DNA of 13,160 nucleotides from Ectocarpus siliculosus (Eukaryota; Sar; Phaeophyceae; Ectocarpales; Ectocarpaceae): contig FN649742.1 of NCBI GenBank assembly GCA_000310025.1, forward strand, positions 4,360,876 through 4,374,035, in the 5' to 3' direction. Position numbers and translations under genes: made by a program. The notes below the pieces were generated by a model. The model saw only the letters and a program-made list of their open reading frames with translations, was not told where the DNA came from and searched no databases. Each line of letters starts with the position of its first letter. Positions within the stretch are counted from its first letter, which is position 1. Below are positions 1 to 8,553 of this stretch, one piece after another.

Positions 1-42
1 AACACCCCCCCCCCCCCCCCCCCTTCCCGCTATAGCCCTCAC
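1..42 (-). other. APC1 intron 7, partial, with a 19-base C run
   Basis: The intron starts with donor gtgagg and runs off the window. C5-C23 reads as G19 on the APC1 transcript, beginning 19 nt inside the intron. The exact run length may be a sequencing estimate. Confidence 0.7.
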
Positions 43-236
43 CTGACGCGACCGAGAACGGTGGTCTTCGCCCGCTCGTCTGCGGTCCCCGCGAACCGCA
101 GGCCGAGGCACAGGCAACCTCCCGCGATGATGTTGGCGTGGGCCTGTCGGATTGTCTGCCTGTCCACCACCGAGCTTAGCTCCTCGGGGAGGGGCTCGTT
201 CAACCGCGCGTATTCCACCGACACCACCTCGGGGAT
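43..236 (-). CDS. APC1: APC1 exon 7: PC-repeat segment
   Basis: The exon encodes IPEVVSVEYARLNEPLPEEL, then TIRQAHANIIAGGCLCLGLR and FAGTADERAKTTVLGRV. Human APC1 has TLSQAHVYIIAGACLSLGFR and FAGS at the same place. The exon starts in phase 0 at ATC, after an A-rich acceptor (acaaaacaag) that follows a long pyrimidine stretch. It ends AG|gtgagg (donor 37-42) in phase 2. The remaining C-terminal exons are left of the window. Confidence 0.92.
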
Positions 237-2779
237 CTTGTTTTGTTTTTTTCGTCGAGAAAGAAGGGTAGAAAGAACGAGAGAAGGAACACAGAAAGAA
301 AAACTGGCGAGAATGAAAATACCGTCATCAGCGTACCGGTGCATGGTGGTGGAGTACGGCGAGAGGGGGAACACCAAAATTCCGGTACACGTGTTTAGAG
401 CGGCTACAGTAGAAAATAGTGCTAGATAGTAGTCGCTTAATGTTTGTCCCTGCCACCGCTTTTACACCCTGGAAAAGGCTTTGCTGCTGACTGGGGCTGG
501 ACGAACCAAACGGTCGCGTAGCAATGTTCGAACGAATCACACACTGGGAATTTTTCTTTTGTAAATGAACCCCAACAACCTTGATTTTCTTCATTTAAAC
601 TTCAAATAGTCTTTAACGGCCTACAGCTTCAACAAAAACGATACCTTGGGTTCCGTTTTTTTCCATCTCAATTTTTTAATGAATCCTACGGATGGATACA
701 CGAGAGCGAATACAAAAATACGAAGGGGTAGGTTAACAGCCCCGCCCCCAACACCAAATCTTTTGCGTACAGCGGTAGGCACACAGCCTTGGCCCCCGAA
801 CACCCACCTGAGACTCGATCCAGCCATCCGTCGGGTGCACCTCGTCCCACATGACAAGTCCCTTCACCACCACCCGCAAGAGCAGCTGCTCCGGCCGCGC
901 GTAGTCCAGCTGGAAGTGCGTCTGCGGCAGCGCCAGCCTCGCCGCCAGCGCCTTGTCCCCGGACCTGACGTGAATCAGGGCCAGCGCCAGCAGCGCCGCC
1001 GGCGCGGTGACGTCGGTGTTGACGTACTCGCCGGCGCTAATGCGGCTCGGGCCCGTGGACTCGTGGCCGCCGCCGCCGCTCCCCCCCCCCCCGCCGCCAA
1101 AACATCCAATTGGGCCATNNTGTTCCCCCCCCCCCCGCCGCCGCCGCCGCCGCTCGGGCCGTTGGCTGCCCCGCCGCCGCCGCTGCCGCCACCACGCCCC
1201 CCCGGCCCCTGAGAGGAAAAGCCTCCACGGTTTCCAGGGCCGATTGCATCGCCGCCGCCGGCAGTGGACGGTTCCTTGCCTCCGCTCATGTAACTGCGGG
1301 ACAAAAAAATCGGATTTCGTTGTTGTTCGGTCTCGAAGAGGGAGTGGGTCCATCTCTACATCGCTATGTACACTGTACACGCCAGAGCGGTATGACGATC
1401 GTGATACGGCTACGGCGGTGACGCTGTGCTAACGCGGGTGGACCTGAGCTGCGATTTGCAAGTGAGGTATACTCTGAAAGCAAAAAATACGTCCCGAGAG
1501 CGCCCACCATCCCAAAATCACTAACAAACGCCAGTTTCGTACCGTATTGAACTTGCAACAAAAGTCTAGCATCGTCCAAGTGTCTCATCACCGCCCGACG
1601 GCACCGCCGTCGCAACACAAGCCTGGCGCGCGCAGCCATCGGCTCTTCTCTCCTCACCGGTGAAGCTGCTGCTCGAGCTTCAGGTCTGCCACACCCGCCA
1701 TGCCCCCGCTAGCACCCTTGCCGAGGTTAATCATCCCGAGGGACAGGCCGCACGCGAGCGCGTATCCCTCTCGGTCGGCGAAACGGTCGCTGCAGGGTGC
1801 CCTGAGGAAAGCGCGGTCGATATTAACCAGCGGCGTTTGTGTGTGTGCCGTTAGCCGGCGAAGGTTGGTTCGCACGGGGACCGTCGGGGAAGAGGTTTTG
1901 GAGGAGGGAAACGGTGGGCATGTTTTGATGGCAGGGCAGGCGTCGGGCGTACCGTACGTCGTTGACGGGAGAAGCAAGGCACTCCTACATGAATAAGAAA
2001 CATTCAGGCTCAAACAAGGGGGGGGGTGACCACACCAAGAGTTTGCATGATACGGAGCCCCTTTTGAGGGGCAGGGGACCAGTGCCGCAGAGAAACAACT
2101 CAATCGCATCGACCCATCTTTCGATCGACAACACGAAAGAACGCTTGTCTTCGCGATTGGGCGAAACGCCGTTGAAATCTCCGCTTTCCCACCCGCTGCG
2201 TGTTCCATATGTTCTTCTTCTTCCCCTCACCTCCCCATCTCGCCGAGGAGAAATTCCGTCATCAGCCGGTGAGAAGTACCCTGCGACGACCGGTAGCGAC
2301 AGGGGGGGGGGGGGTCAAGGGGCTGGAGACATACACGCTCCACCCGCTGCTGGACGCGATGAGACGTCCTCGTCCTTGTCACTCAAAACGGTAGCCGAGA
2401 CGTTCCGCGCTCGAGTCGCCTCTATCCGTCGAAGCAGGCAGCAAAGGGCAACCGAGCGACTGACGGCCGCATCGCGTCAACGCGGTCTGGCTTGTTCTTT
2501 GGGGGTGCAGATCACCTCTCACCTTTCTAGCTTGTCTCTCAGGGCACGTGCGTGCCGTGGCGAATGCGGCAAGTGTGTGCCTACGCTAGATAGGTGTTGT
2601 GGTGAACGAGGGATCGCACCTGGTAGAGCAGGCCGACTCCCGCCAGTGCGGCCGCTTGGGTAACGCTGCTCGTGTCCATGTCGGCGAAGGGGTGCGGGAG
2701 AAGGCTGGGTACGTGCAGGCAGAGCATCTGAGCGAAGGCGACCACAAACACACCCGGTACCGGAAGGAGCACCGGGGGG

Positions 2780-2831
<52 letters not shown>

Positions 2832-3368
2832 GGAGAGAAGCTGTGTTGTAGCAAGGCAGGGTCTTGGCCACGGGAGAAAGATTGGCGGCAGCAAGGCGCA
2901 TCCCACACCCTTGGAAATGGTTTCATGTCGAGCACAGGTGTTGCGGGCAATATTCACATGCGCAAAATTGAAAATTGGGCCCAGCGTAGCAAGTCGAGCG
3001 TAGCTGGCACAGCCGGTTCCAGCAAGTCGGAAGCGGCAGAAAAGCGCGGAAAGCAAGAGCTGGGTGCGTCTATCACGAGGAGCCACGGAAACCCATAAGG
3101 AGTGCGCGAAAGCAGCGACGGCAGCGTGCGCTCCCTGGTCCGGTGCTACGAGTCAAAACTGTCAGCGCCTTCGCGCGAACCTTGTAAATAGCCAACAAAT
3201 GAAAGAGAGTTGAGCACGGTCAACGCAGCTCGCGACCTTTAGCAGAAGCTGTCTTTGTGACCCCCTATGGACACCCGACAAGAGCTGTGTTGACACACAT
3301 CCATCTCGCAAAGACCGAGGGGCATGCCCAATCTCTACGGCTACGCCAGGCAAACACCACCACAAAAC

Positions 3369-3420
<52 letters not shown>

Positions 3421-6400
3421 CGAAAACAACCACAACTTTCCCCCGTAATGTCAATTCTCATCACCTTGTGCGTGGACAGATCCGCGGAGCCCCTGCGAGC
3501 GGCCGCCATCCCGAGCAACACCCCCACCGTCGTGCTCTCCTGGCCAAGCGTGAGGTACTCGAACACGTCCGTCATCGCCAGGGAGGACAGATGTCCCTGC
3601 AGCCCGAGGGCCATCAGCAGGCCCCCGTGGGCGTTGTTGGCGCCCCCGGCCGGCCTATTGTACGTGATCCAGGTCCTGCTTACGCCGCCCTCCTCGAAGC
3701 CGCTGCTCGCGGCGACCCCGCTGCCGCCGCCGCCGCCGCCATCCTTACCACCCCTGGCTCTGTTGGACCCCCACTCGTGCTGCAGCCTCAGCCCCGCCGC
3801 AACGCCGTTGTGGAACTCCGCCCACGCCGTCGTGTCGGGGGGCACCGCGGCGGCGGCCAGGTCAAGGTTAACCACGACGTCTGCCGGCTTCCGGATGCGC
3901 CCCGCGAGGCAGAGCGGCGGTATCGGCAGCGGCTCCGCCAGGAGTGGGGCCAGCGTCCCCAGCGTGAGCATGCCGCGGCCCAGGGGCCCCGCCAGGGTGC
4001 GCATGGCCAGCTGGAGCAGGCGCGCCTGCTGGCGTTGCTGGTGGTCGTGGTCGCTCGACTCCGGGGACCGGTCAACGTGAAATCGGACGGGCCGGGACCC
4101 GCGCAGGAGCCGACACGCCTCCCTCACCCGCCGGTCGCGCCCGAACCGAAGCGACGACAACTCGTCTACCCACGCCAGGCCGTCCAGATCGGCAGCGTCT
4201 CCACCCGCGCCTAGCGGCGATGCCGCCGCGGCCGCAGCAGCGGCAGCATGGCCACTGCCGCCGCTGCCGCCGCCTGCCTGCCCCAAAGCCACCCCGAATG
4301 CACGCCTGCCCGCCCCTCTGCCCGTGCCGTCTCTGGCCCCCGCGCCGCTGCCGCTGATTCTCCCGCCCGTCCAGTAACCCTCTGTCTCGCCGAAGCCACG
4401 TCCTTCCTCATCGTCGTCTTCCTCCTCCTCCTCACAGACCGAGTCGCCGCTGCCGCCGCCCCCGTCGCCGAAAGACCCGAGCATCCGACGCAGGGCGCTG
4501 AGGTCCTGCCGCCCCACCAGCTCCTGCGCAGCGGCCGGCCACTCCACGAGGGCTTGGCTGCTTGCCGCGTGGAGCACCTCCAGCAGGGGAAGGGTAAGCC
4601 CCAGGGGCGCGCGCTCCAGGTCCTCCGCCCGGTAACCTTCCTCGACCATCGCCGCCACGAGCCGAGCGCCGACCCAGTCCGACTCGCTGAATCCCGGGCC
4701 TAGGAATGAAGCCCCCGTCTCACCCCCGGCACCCGCCGGCGCCGCCGTCCCTCGTCCCGCTCCCTGCTGCTTTCCGACGCCGGCGCCGGCGCCGCCATCA
4801 CTGCCGCCGCAAATGATGGTATAGAAGCGGCAGAGGCGGCGAGTCGCCTGGAGAACACCGCTGTCCTTCGGGAGGGTCGGAAACTGCTCGGCTTCGCCGC
4901 TGTACCGCGGGCCCCCCGCCACAGGCAGCGGGCCACCGACGGGATCGGCGCCATTCACCACTTTCCCCGTGCGAATCCTCGCGTGCACCCAGCTTCGGAA
5001 GCACGGTACCTGTCACGTACGGGGCGGAGAGAACGGGAGAGAGAGAGGGGATCTCGGGACGTTGTACTGAATTATATCCTCGGCTTTGTTGTGAGGGTGT
5101 GCTACAAATAGGCCGACAACTGCTGTATCCGAACTCCATCCTTCGTTCAAAAGAGTCCAACAACAAGAGGGTCGGATAAAAAATGTATATCAACAACAGC
5201 AGCGGACAGGTGGGCCCAAATAACGCGAGGTTGGAAAAACGATTTCCTATCCATCCACGACATGCCTGCGGGACGTCTCTGCACCTATGGATAAGCGCGT
5301 CTACCGAGCGATAAGGCGTGAATGCAACCCCAGCCGCACGCAAACACGCACCAATTGCGGCCTTCACGCCGGGATCAAGCTCCCGCGGGCGGTGCGCCTG
5401 TGACATTGTGCTCGAAGCCGCCACCCATACCTTGTCAAACCTAGTCGGACGACTCGGCAGGCCCCCTGCTCCCGTCTCTTTCCTCAGAGCGGCACCACCG
5501 TCACTGCGATCGATCATGGACGTCGTCTCGCCATCCCCGTGTCCGCACCCGGCCGCGTCCCTCCAGTAGTGGTCCGCGAAGTCACGCATCCCGGTCCCGC
5601 CGTCTCCGCACATGCGGGATAGCGACAGCAGCAGGGAGGCCAGACGCGGCACCAACGACGTCGTGAAGCGGGAGGTCTTGAGGTCCTCGAGCACGAGATG
5701 TAGCGCGTCAAAGACCGCCCCGGCTTCCAAAAGGAAATCCAATCTTTGCGTTTGCAACACATGCCGCTGTTGCTGTCGCCGCGCAGAGGAAAAATCCAAA
5801 GAATCGCCACGCGGCCGCCCCTTGACAGTCGGCTCGGTCGCGTGGTGAAATCCCGAGAGCATCATCGCGTTGGCGCGGGAGAACTCGTCGTGGAACGGGC
5901 TCGCCAACAAGCACTCCCAGTCATCACCATCGCCGCCGCGGTCGGCAAGGTCTACGCTCTGTCCGGATAGAGATGTGTGTGCAGACTCGCCCGTGCCCGA
6001 GACGAGGTCTCGCAAAACCGACACCAACGCCCCCCAGTCAAGGTCACCGTCGACGCCGCCTTTGGAACCCTTTACGTCGCCGCCGCCGCCGCCACCACCG
6101 CCGTCGCTACTTCCCCCGCCCGTCCCAGCCCCCTCTCCGCCAGGTCGCTCCTGTTGCTCCGCTAGGCAGTGCGCCGCGCTCGCAATGTCCGCTCGGAGGG
6201 ATGCCGCAAGCGGGGCGCCCAGCAAAGAGTCCCAGGCACCCAGACACGCGGACACGAGCGGCGAAGAGGGGTCAAGCGACAGACGGAGCCGTCGTCGTTC
6301 CCCGCCCCGCGTTGTCAGGGTGAAGCAGGACCCAACAGCCTCGGAGATAGACTCGGGCTCGCCGTTGCTGCCGGCTCCATCAGGTAGTCCCGCTACGGCT

Positions 6401-8553
6401 GGACGCGCAACCCGCGTGACGGGTCTCCCGCCACGGTGCAGGTTGAGACTTCCGTCAAGTCCAAGGACAAGAATGTCTGCGGAAATCGCTGCCCCCGGGG
6501 TTCCTTCTCCCTCTCCGCCGCCCGTGGCGCACAGCCCGACCGCCGATCGGCACGGCAGCGTGAATGCCTCCCTGACTTCAACGCCCTCGCCGCCGCCGCC
6601 GCCGTCGCCGCCGCCGCCTCCAGAGAAGGACACAGACAGAGCGCGCAGTCTCGCGGCTTGGCGTTCGACGAAACAGAGCAAAAAGGACCCCGAGGAGGAA
6701 GAGCTAGCGCTCCCGGCCGCGGCGCTCTCACCGGATGACCCTCCCTCTGCGCAGAAAACGTGCTGCGCCGGCGCCGGCGAGCCCTCCGCCTCCCTCCAGA
6801 CGAGCGAGATACCGAGGTGCGGGCGGATAGGTTGAGCCCCCTCTTTCTCATCCTGCTCCTCCTCGTCGTCGTCCTCCTCCTCATGGTGCACGACAGTTCC
6901 GCCGAGCGCCATCGAAGAGCTCGCGTTGAGAAGGAATGGGTCTGCGCCGCCGCCCGCGCGCTCGTGGTGCCCGGCCGGGGCGCTCAGGGAAAGCATGTTC
7001 GACGCCACCCCTAGTCCCGACTGGCCGAGGCCTAGAGCGCTCGCGAGAGCTTCATTGCGGGTGTTGCCCGCTCCGATCCATGATGCGTTGCTCCCGCTAG
7101 ACGCCCGTCGCCCGGCCCCGCCGCCGCCGGAGAGTCGACCCCGCCCCATGCTTCCCCCGGCGCTGAGCCTGTCTCTGCGAGGGTTTCCAGCGTCCAGGAC
7201 GGTGTCCATCATGGTGACTCCCGCCGCGGAAGACGGGGATTTCAGCGCCGAGACTCCGAGGAGCGTGCTGCTCAGGCTACTCGTGTCCGCCGCGCGCGTC
7301 GACGATAGGCCGGGCGTCGCGGCCCAGCTGTGGACCCCCCCCCCCCCCGGCGACTGATCAACCATCATGGAGCCCGAAACCGAGATGCCCCCCGCAGTGG
7401 CCAGAAGAGACTCGGATTCCTCCTTCGGCTCCGGCCCCTTCTCTGGCTCAGGCACGGGAGTTGCTAGCCACAGGGAGTGCCGTCGGCGCCCCGTGTGGTA
7501 CGTCAAGAGAAGGGACGTGTCTCGTCCGGTGCCCCCGTCGCCGCCGCCCCGCGCGAAAACTACGTGCTCGGAAGCGTCACAGACAAGGCGTTGCTGCTGC
7601 TGCTGCTGCTGCTGCCTCTGGTCGGCTTGAGCCGCCGCCTCAGCGAACGGGGGGGGCGCAGGCGAACTAGCACCGCCACCGCCGCCGCCAAGTTCGTTGC
7701 TACGTCCTGCTGATACCGCCGGTGGCAAGAGTGCGACAGGCCTAAGCTCGTCAAGCGGGTGCAAGAGGGTAAACAGGGAAGGCACGGAGAAAGGCGGGTC
7801 CAAGCCGTCTTCCTCCTGCTCTTCTTCCTCCCCGTAGGCCCCGGCGGAAGAGAATTCGAACCCATCGCCACCGCCGCCGCCCGCATATCTCTGCACCAGC
7901 AAGCCCTCCCCGAGAGGCTGAAGGAGGCGGGCCTCGCAGGGCAAGGTGACGTCGTGGGAGTCCCCCCGCGGGTGGTGCACCGTCACCAAGTCCGGTTGTC
8001 GCAGGATGCACACCGACCACGGACCTCTCCGCCGCCTCTGCCGCTGCCGTCGCCGCCCATCCACCTGCACCGCTCCCTCCCCCCCCTGGCGGGTCGAGCT
8101 CCACCCCTCGAGGAGCGTCGGAAAGCGGCACCTCACGGCCTGCGTGATGGTTCCGTGAACGCCTGCTCCGGCACCGCCGATGACGCCGCCGCCGCCGCCG
8201 CCGCGCAAGCCTCCTTCCAGCGCGGCCGTCGGCCCGAGCACTACAGAACGGAAGGAGGTGTGCGCAATCTGACCTCCCAGGCTGCGCCAGACGGCGGAGG
8301 TACCCGAAGCGTCCACGAACAGCTCTTCCTGCGCCGCCGGGTCGGCCGGCCTGCGGCCACCGCCGGATGCGGGGCCTCCTCCCGCGTGCCCTCCGTCTGT
8401 GCTCGAGAGCACCGTGCAGCTTGGCGCCGGCAAAGGGTAGGGGCCGAGATCTTGGGCGTGCACTACTACCGCCGCTGCTGCCGCTGCTTCTTCTTCTACC
8501 ATGGGTGCGGGTGGCGTCGTGCTGGAGATGCCATCGTGGTGTCGGTGCTGCAT
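43..8553 (-). CDS. APC1: APC1, anaphase-promoting complex subunit 1 (seven exons, C-terminus off the left edge)
   Basis: APC1 is the largest scaffold of the APC/C, the nuclear and cytoplasmic ubiquitin ligase that marks cyclins and securin for destruction. The join is 8553-5285, 4860-3465, 2727-2620, 2280-2231, 1801-1658, 1293-808, 236-43. All introns are GT-AG and all phases agree. The spliced product (about 1,881 residues here) follows human APC1 in order: propeller (about 76-745; HPLDELRPVALL, DDWECLLASPFH), helical middle (DALHLVLEDLK, GRQDLS at 1205-1211, AEPLPIPPL at 1398-1406), then PC repeats (EFHNGVAAGL, LLMALGLQGHL, VTQAAALAGVGLLYQ, DREGYALACGLSLGM, NTDVTAPAALLALAL, AHANIIAGGCLCLGLRFAG). 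It is longer than the human counterpart (1,944 residues in total) because of Gly/Ser/Ala/Gln inserts. The start ATG 8551-8553 has context CACACC and an in-frame TGA 61 bases upstream (8614-8616). Similarity was judged by eye from remembered family sequence. The identity is very secure; exact splice sites are predictions. Confidence 0.96.
237..807 (-). other. APC1 intron 6 (571 nt)
   Basis: The intron is bounded by gtgggt and acaaaacaag. On the transcript strand it ends with a long C/T-rich stretch (about 258-300) followed by an A-rich run before the AG. I see no conserved peptide in any frame. Confidence 0.8.
808..1293 (-). CDS. APC1: APC1 exon 6: glycine-rich insert and PC-repeat segment, with an NN gap
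   Basis: The acceptor is tttttttgtcccgcag and the donor gtgggt (802-807). The exon starts YMSGGKEPS, the human YMVGG counterpart, then runs through about 60 residues of Gly/Ser low complexity. It continues with the conserved block YVNTDVTAPAALLALALIHV, DKALAARLALPQTHFQLDYA, PEQLLLRVVVKGLVMWDE, VHPTDGWIESQ. The two ends lie in different frames as printed. Omitting the two N at 1119-1120 gives 484 nt (1 + 161 codons) with one open frame through the tract. The break therefore looks like an assembly artefact, not a pseudogene. Confidence 0.88.
1119..1120. other. Two undetermined bases (NN)
   Basis: The only ambiguous bases in the window. They lie among G/C homopolymers (1081-1092 and 1123-1135) in APC1 exon 6 and coincide with the only frame change in the gene. 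Confidence 0.99.
1294..1657 (-). other. APC1 intron 5 (364 nt)
   Basis: The intron is bounded by gtgagg and a strong pyrimidine acceptor tttttttgtcccgcag. I see nothing else in it. Confidence 0.85.
1658..1801 (-). CDS. APC1: APC1 exon 5: PC-repeat segment
   Basis: The acceptor is tttcctcag at 1802-1810 and the donor gtgagg at 1652-1657; 144 nt, phase 2 at both ends. The product includes RFADREGYALACGLSLGM, INLGKG and VADLKLEQQLHR, matching human YCTDRESYSLAAGLALGM, VCLGHG and MSDLNVPEQL. The Asp-Arg-Glu and the glycine spacing of the PC repeat are kept. Confidence 0.94.
1802..2230 (-). other. APC1 intron 4 (429 nt)
   Basis: The intron is bounded by gtgagg and ctttcctcag. It holds a G7 run near 2020-2027 and no coding signal I can support. 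Confidence 0.85.
2231..2280 (-). CDS. APC1: APC1 exon 4: 50-nt exon
   Basis: This very small exon is recognised from its product, GTSHRLMTEFLLGEMGR, the counterpart of human GTAHRHTAEVLLAEIGR. The acceptor is gtcgtcgcag and the donor is gtgagg (2225-2230). It begins in phase 0 and ends with two bases (AG) that need one more base from exon 5. Exon 5 supplies a G, giving Arg. A gene finder could easily miss an exon this short. Confidence 0.9.
2281..2619 (-). other. APC1 intron 3 (339 nt)
   Basis: The intron is bounded by gtgcga and gtcgtcgcag. The G13 run at 2302-2314 reads as C13 on the transcript, 21 nt before exon 4, and may serve as the pyrimidine tract. Confidence 0.8.
2620..2727 (-). CDS. 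APC1: APC1 exon 3: PC-repeat helices
   Basis: The exon has exactly 36 codons, phase 0 at both ends, with acceptor cgctcag|ATG and donor CAG|gtgcga. It encodes MLCLHVPSLLPHPFAD, then VTQAAALAGVGLLYQ, matching the human LLSIHIPALLPP / VQVAAVVGIGLVYQ segment directly after the exon 2 product. The first codon is ATG but it is an internal residue, not a start. Confidence 0.93.
2783..2826 (+). repeat. (GA)22 microsatellite in APC1 intron 2
   Basis: Forty-four bases of perfect GA dinucleotide. On the APC1 transcript it reads (UC)22, ending 55 nt upstream of exon 3, so it lengthens the pyrimidine-rich region before the acceptor. Confidence 0.97.
3370..3420 (+). repeat. (CAA)17 microsatellite in APC1 intron 2
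   Basis: Seventeen perfect CAA units. On the APC1 transcript this is (UUG)17, starting 44 nt after the donor of exon 2. Translations that yield poly-Asn, poly-Thr or poly-Cys here are products of the repeat, not genes. Confidence 0.97.
3465..4860 (-). CDS. APC1: APC1 exon 2: helical middle region and first PC repeats
   Basis: The exon completes a codon split with exon 1 and then reads 465 codons (residues about 1091-1555). It opens with ATRRLCRFYTIICGG, the counterpart of the human helix around LVVLSIALYIL. Next come a Gly/Ala linker, LVAAMVEEGYRAEDLERAPL, the block EWPAAAQELVGRQDLS, an acidic run, RVREACRLLRGSRPVRFHV, GPLGRGMLTLGTL, AEPLPIPPLCLAGR and WAEFHNGVAAGL. The first PC-repeat helices follow (GGLLMALGLQGHLSSLAM, then YLTLGQESTTVGVLLGMA). 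The 3' end is AAG|gtgatg (donor 3459-3464), phase 0. The 5' end is the least certain boundary: acceptor AGs also occur at 4848-4849 (ctccag) and at the cag near 4885. Confidence 0.9.
4861..5284 (-). other. APC1 intron 1 (424 nt)
   Basis: Frames are open for short distances on both sides, so exact ends are inferred from phase and family alignment: donor gtgcag, acceptor gaaggacag. The middle is T/A-richer (about 5060-5210) and carries stops in the gene's frame. Confidence 0.65.
5285..8553 (-). CDS. APC1: APC1 exon 1: N-terminal beta-propeller and start of helical middle region
   Basis: This is one open exon of 1,089 codons plus 2 nt. Propeller landmarks are EELFV...AVW near residues 76-90, WSVCILRQPDLVTVHH near 179-194, HPLDELRPVALL near 265, SLLLTYHTGRRRHSLWLA near 347-364, FLLCFVERQAARLRALSVSF near 624-643 and DILVLGLDGSLNLHRGG near 690-710. 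A Ser-rich, acidic stretch of about 215 residues sits at the place of the human 300s loop. The helical part follows (DALHLVLEDLK, then FADHYWRDAAGC, matching the human DHYYRDYP region). Gly, Ala and Gln runs (eight Gln at 7591-7614) interrupt it throughout, but the conserved blocks all stay in one frame. The exon end is chosen at AG|gtgcag (donor 5279-5284). It gives phase 2, which fits the acceptor at 4861. Confidence 0.9.
6814..7461 (-). other. APC1: APC1 region equivalent to the human 300s regulatory loop
   Basis: This segment (residues about 365-580) lies between the propeller strands LLLTYHTGRRRHSLWLA and ISLVWREAEG. In human APC1 a disordered loop sits there; CDK phosphorylation of it lets CDC20 bind. 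The algal segment is Ser/Gly-rich and shows no sequence match I can see. It holds four Ser/Thr-Pro sites (about T365, S401, T413, S439), several basic-Ser sites (RRASS, RLSGG, RLSAGG) and an acidic run EEEDDDEEEQDEKE near 558-571. The position is seen in sequence; the regulatory role is inferred from the family. Confidence 0.6.
7335..7348 (-). repeat. 14-base mononucleotide run inside APC1 exon 1
   Basis: C14 on the plus strand reads G14 in the coding strand and encodes part of a four-Gly run after the Ser-Pro at residues 401-402. Conserved blocks on both sides share one frame, so this length is consistent with an intact gene. It is a likely site of indel errors or slippage. Confidence 0.9.

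Larger units (their letters stand above)
2728..3464 (-). other. APC1 intron 2 (737 nt), carrying two microsatellites
   Basis: The intron is bounded by gtgatg and cgctcag. It holds a trinucleotide repeat next to the 5' splice site and a dinucleotide repeat next to the 3' splice site, both listed separately. I see no coding signal. Confidence 0.85.

Noticed and set aside
43-1293. APC1 as a pseudogene because of the frame change in exon 6
   Set aside because: All conserved blocks, splice sites and phases are intact, and the only break coincides with NN in homopolymer sequence.
2620-2727. ATG at the start of APC1 exon 3 as an independent start codon
   Set aside because: The Met aligns with an internal PC-repeat residue and follows a good acceptor directly.
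3370-3420. Possible CRISPR-like array
   Set aside because: It is a perfect trinucleotide microsatellite without spacers.
3324-4214. Plus-strand open frame beginning with a poly-Thr run
   Set aside because: It starts in the (CAA)17 repeat of an intron and then runs antisense to APC1 exon 2.
5870-6835. Plus-strand open frame of 321 codons rich in Pro and Ser
   Set aside because: Proline runs are the antisense reading of APC1 glycine tracts; no independent coding evidence.
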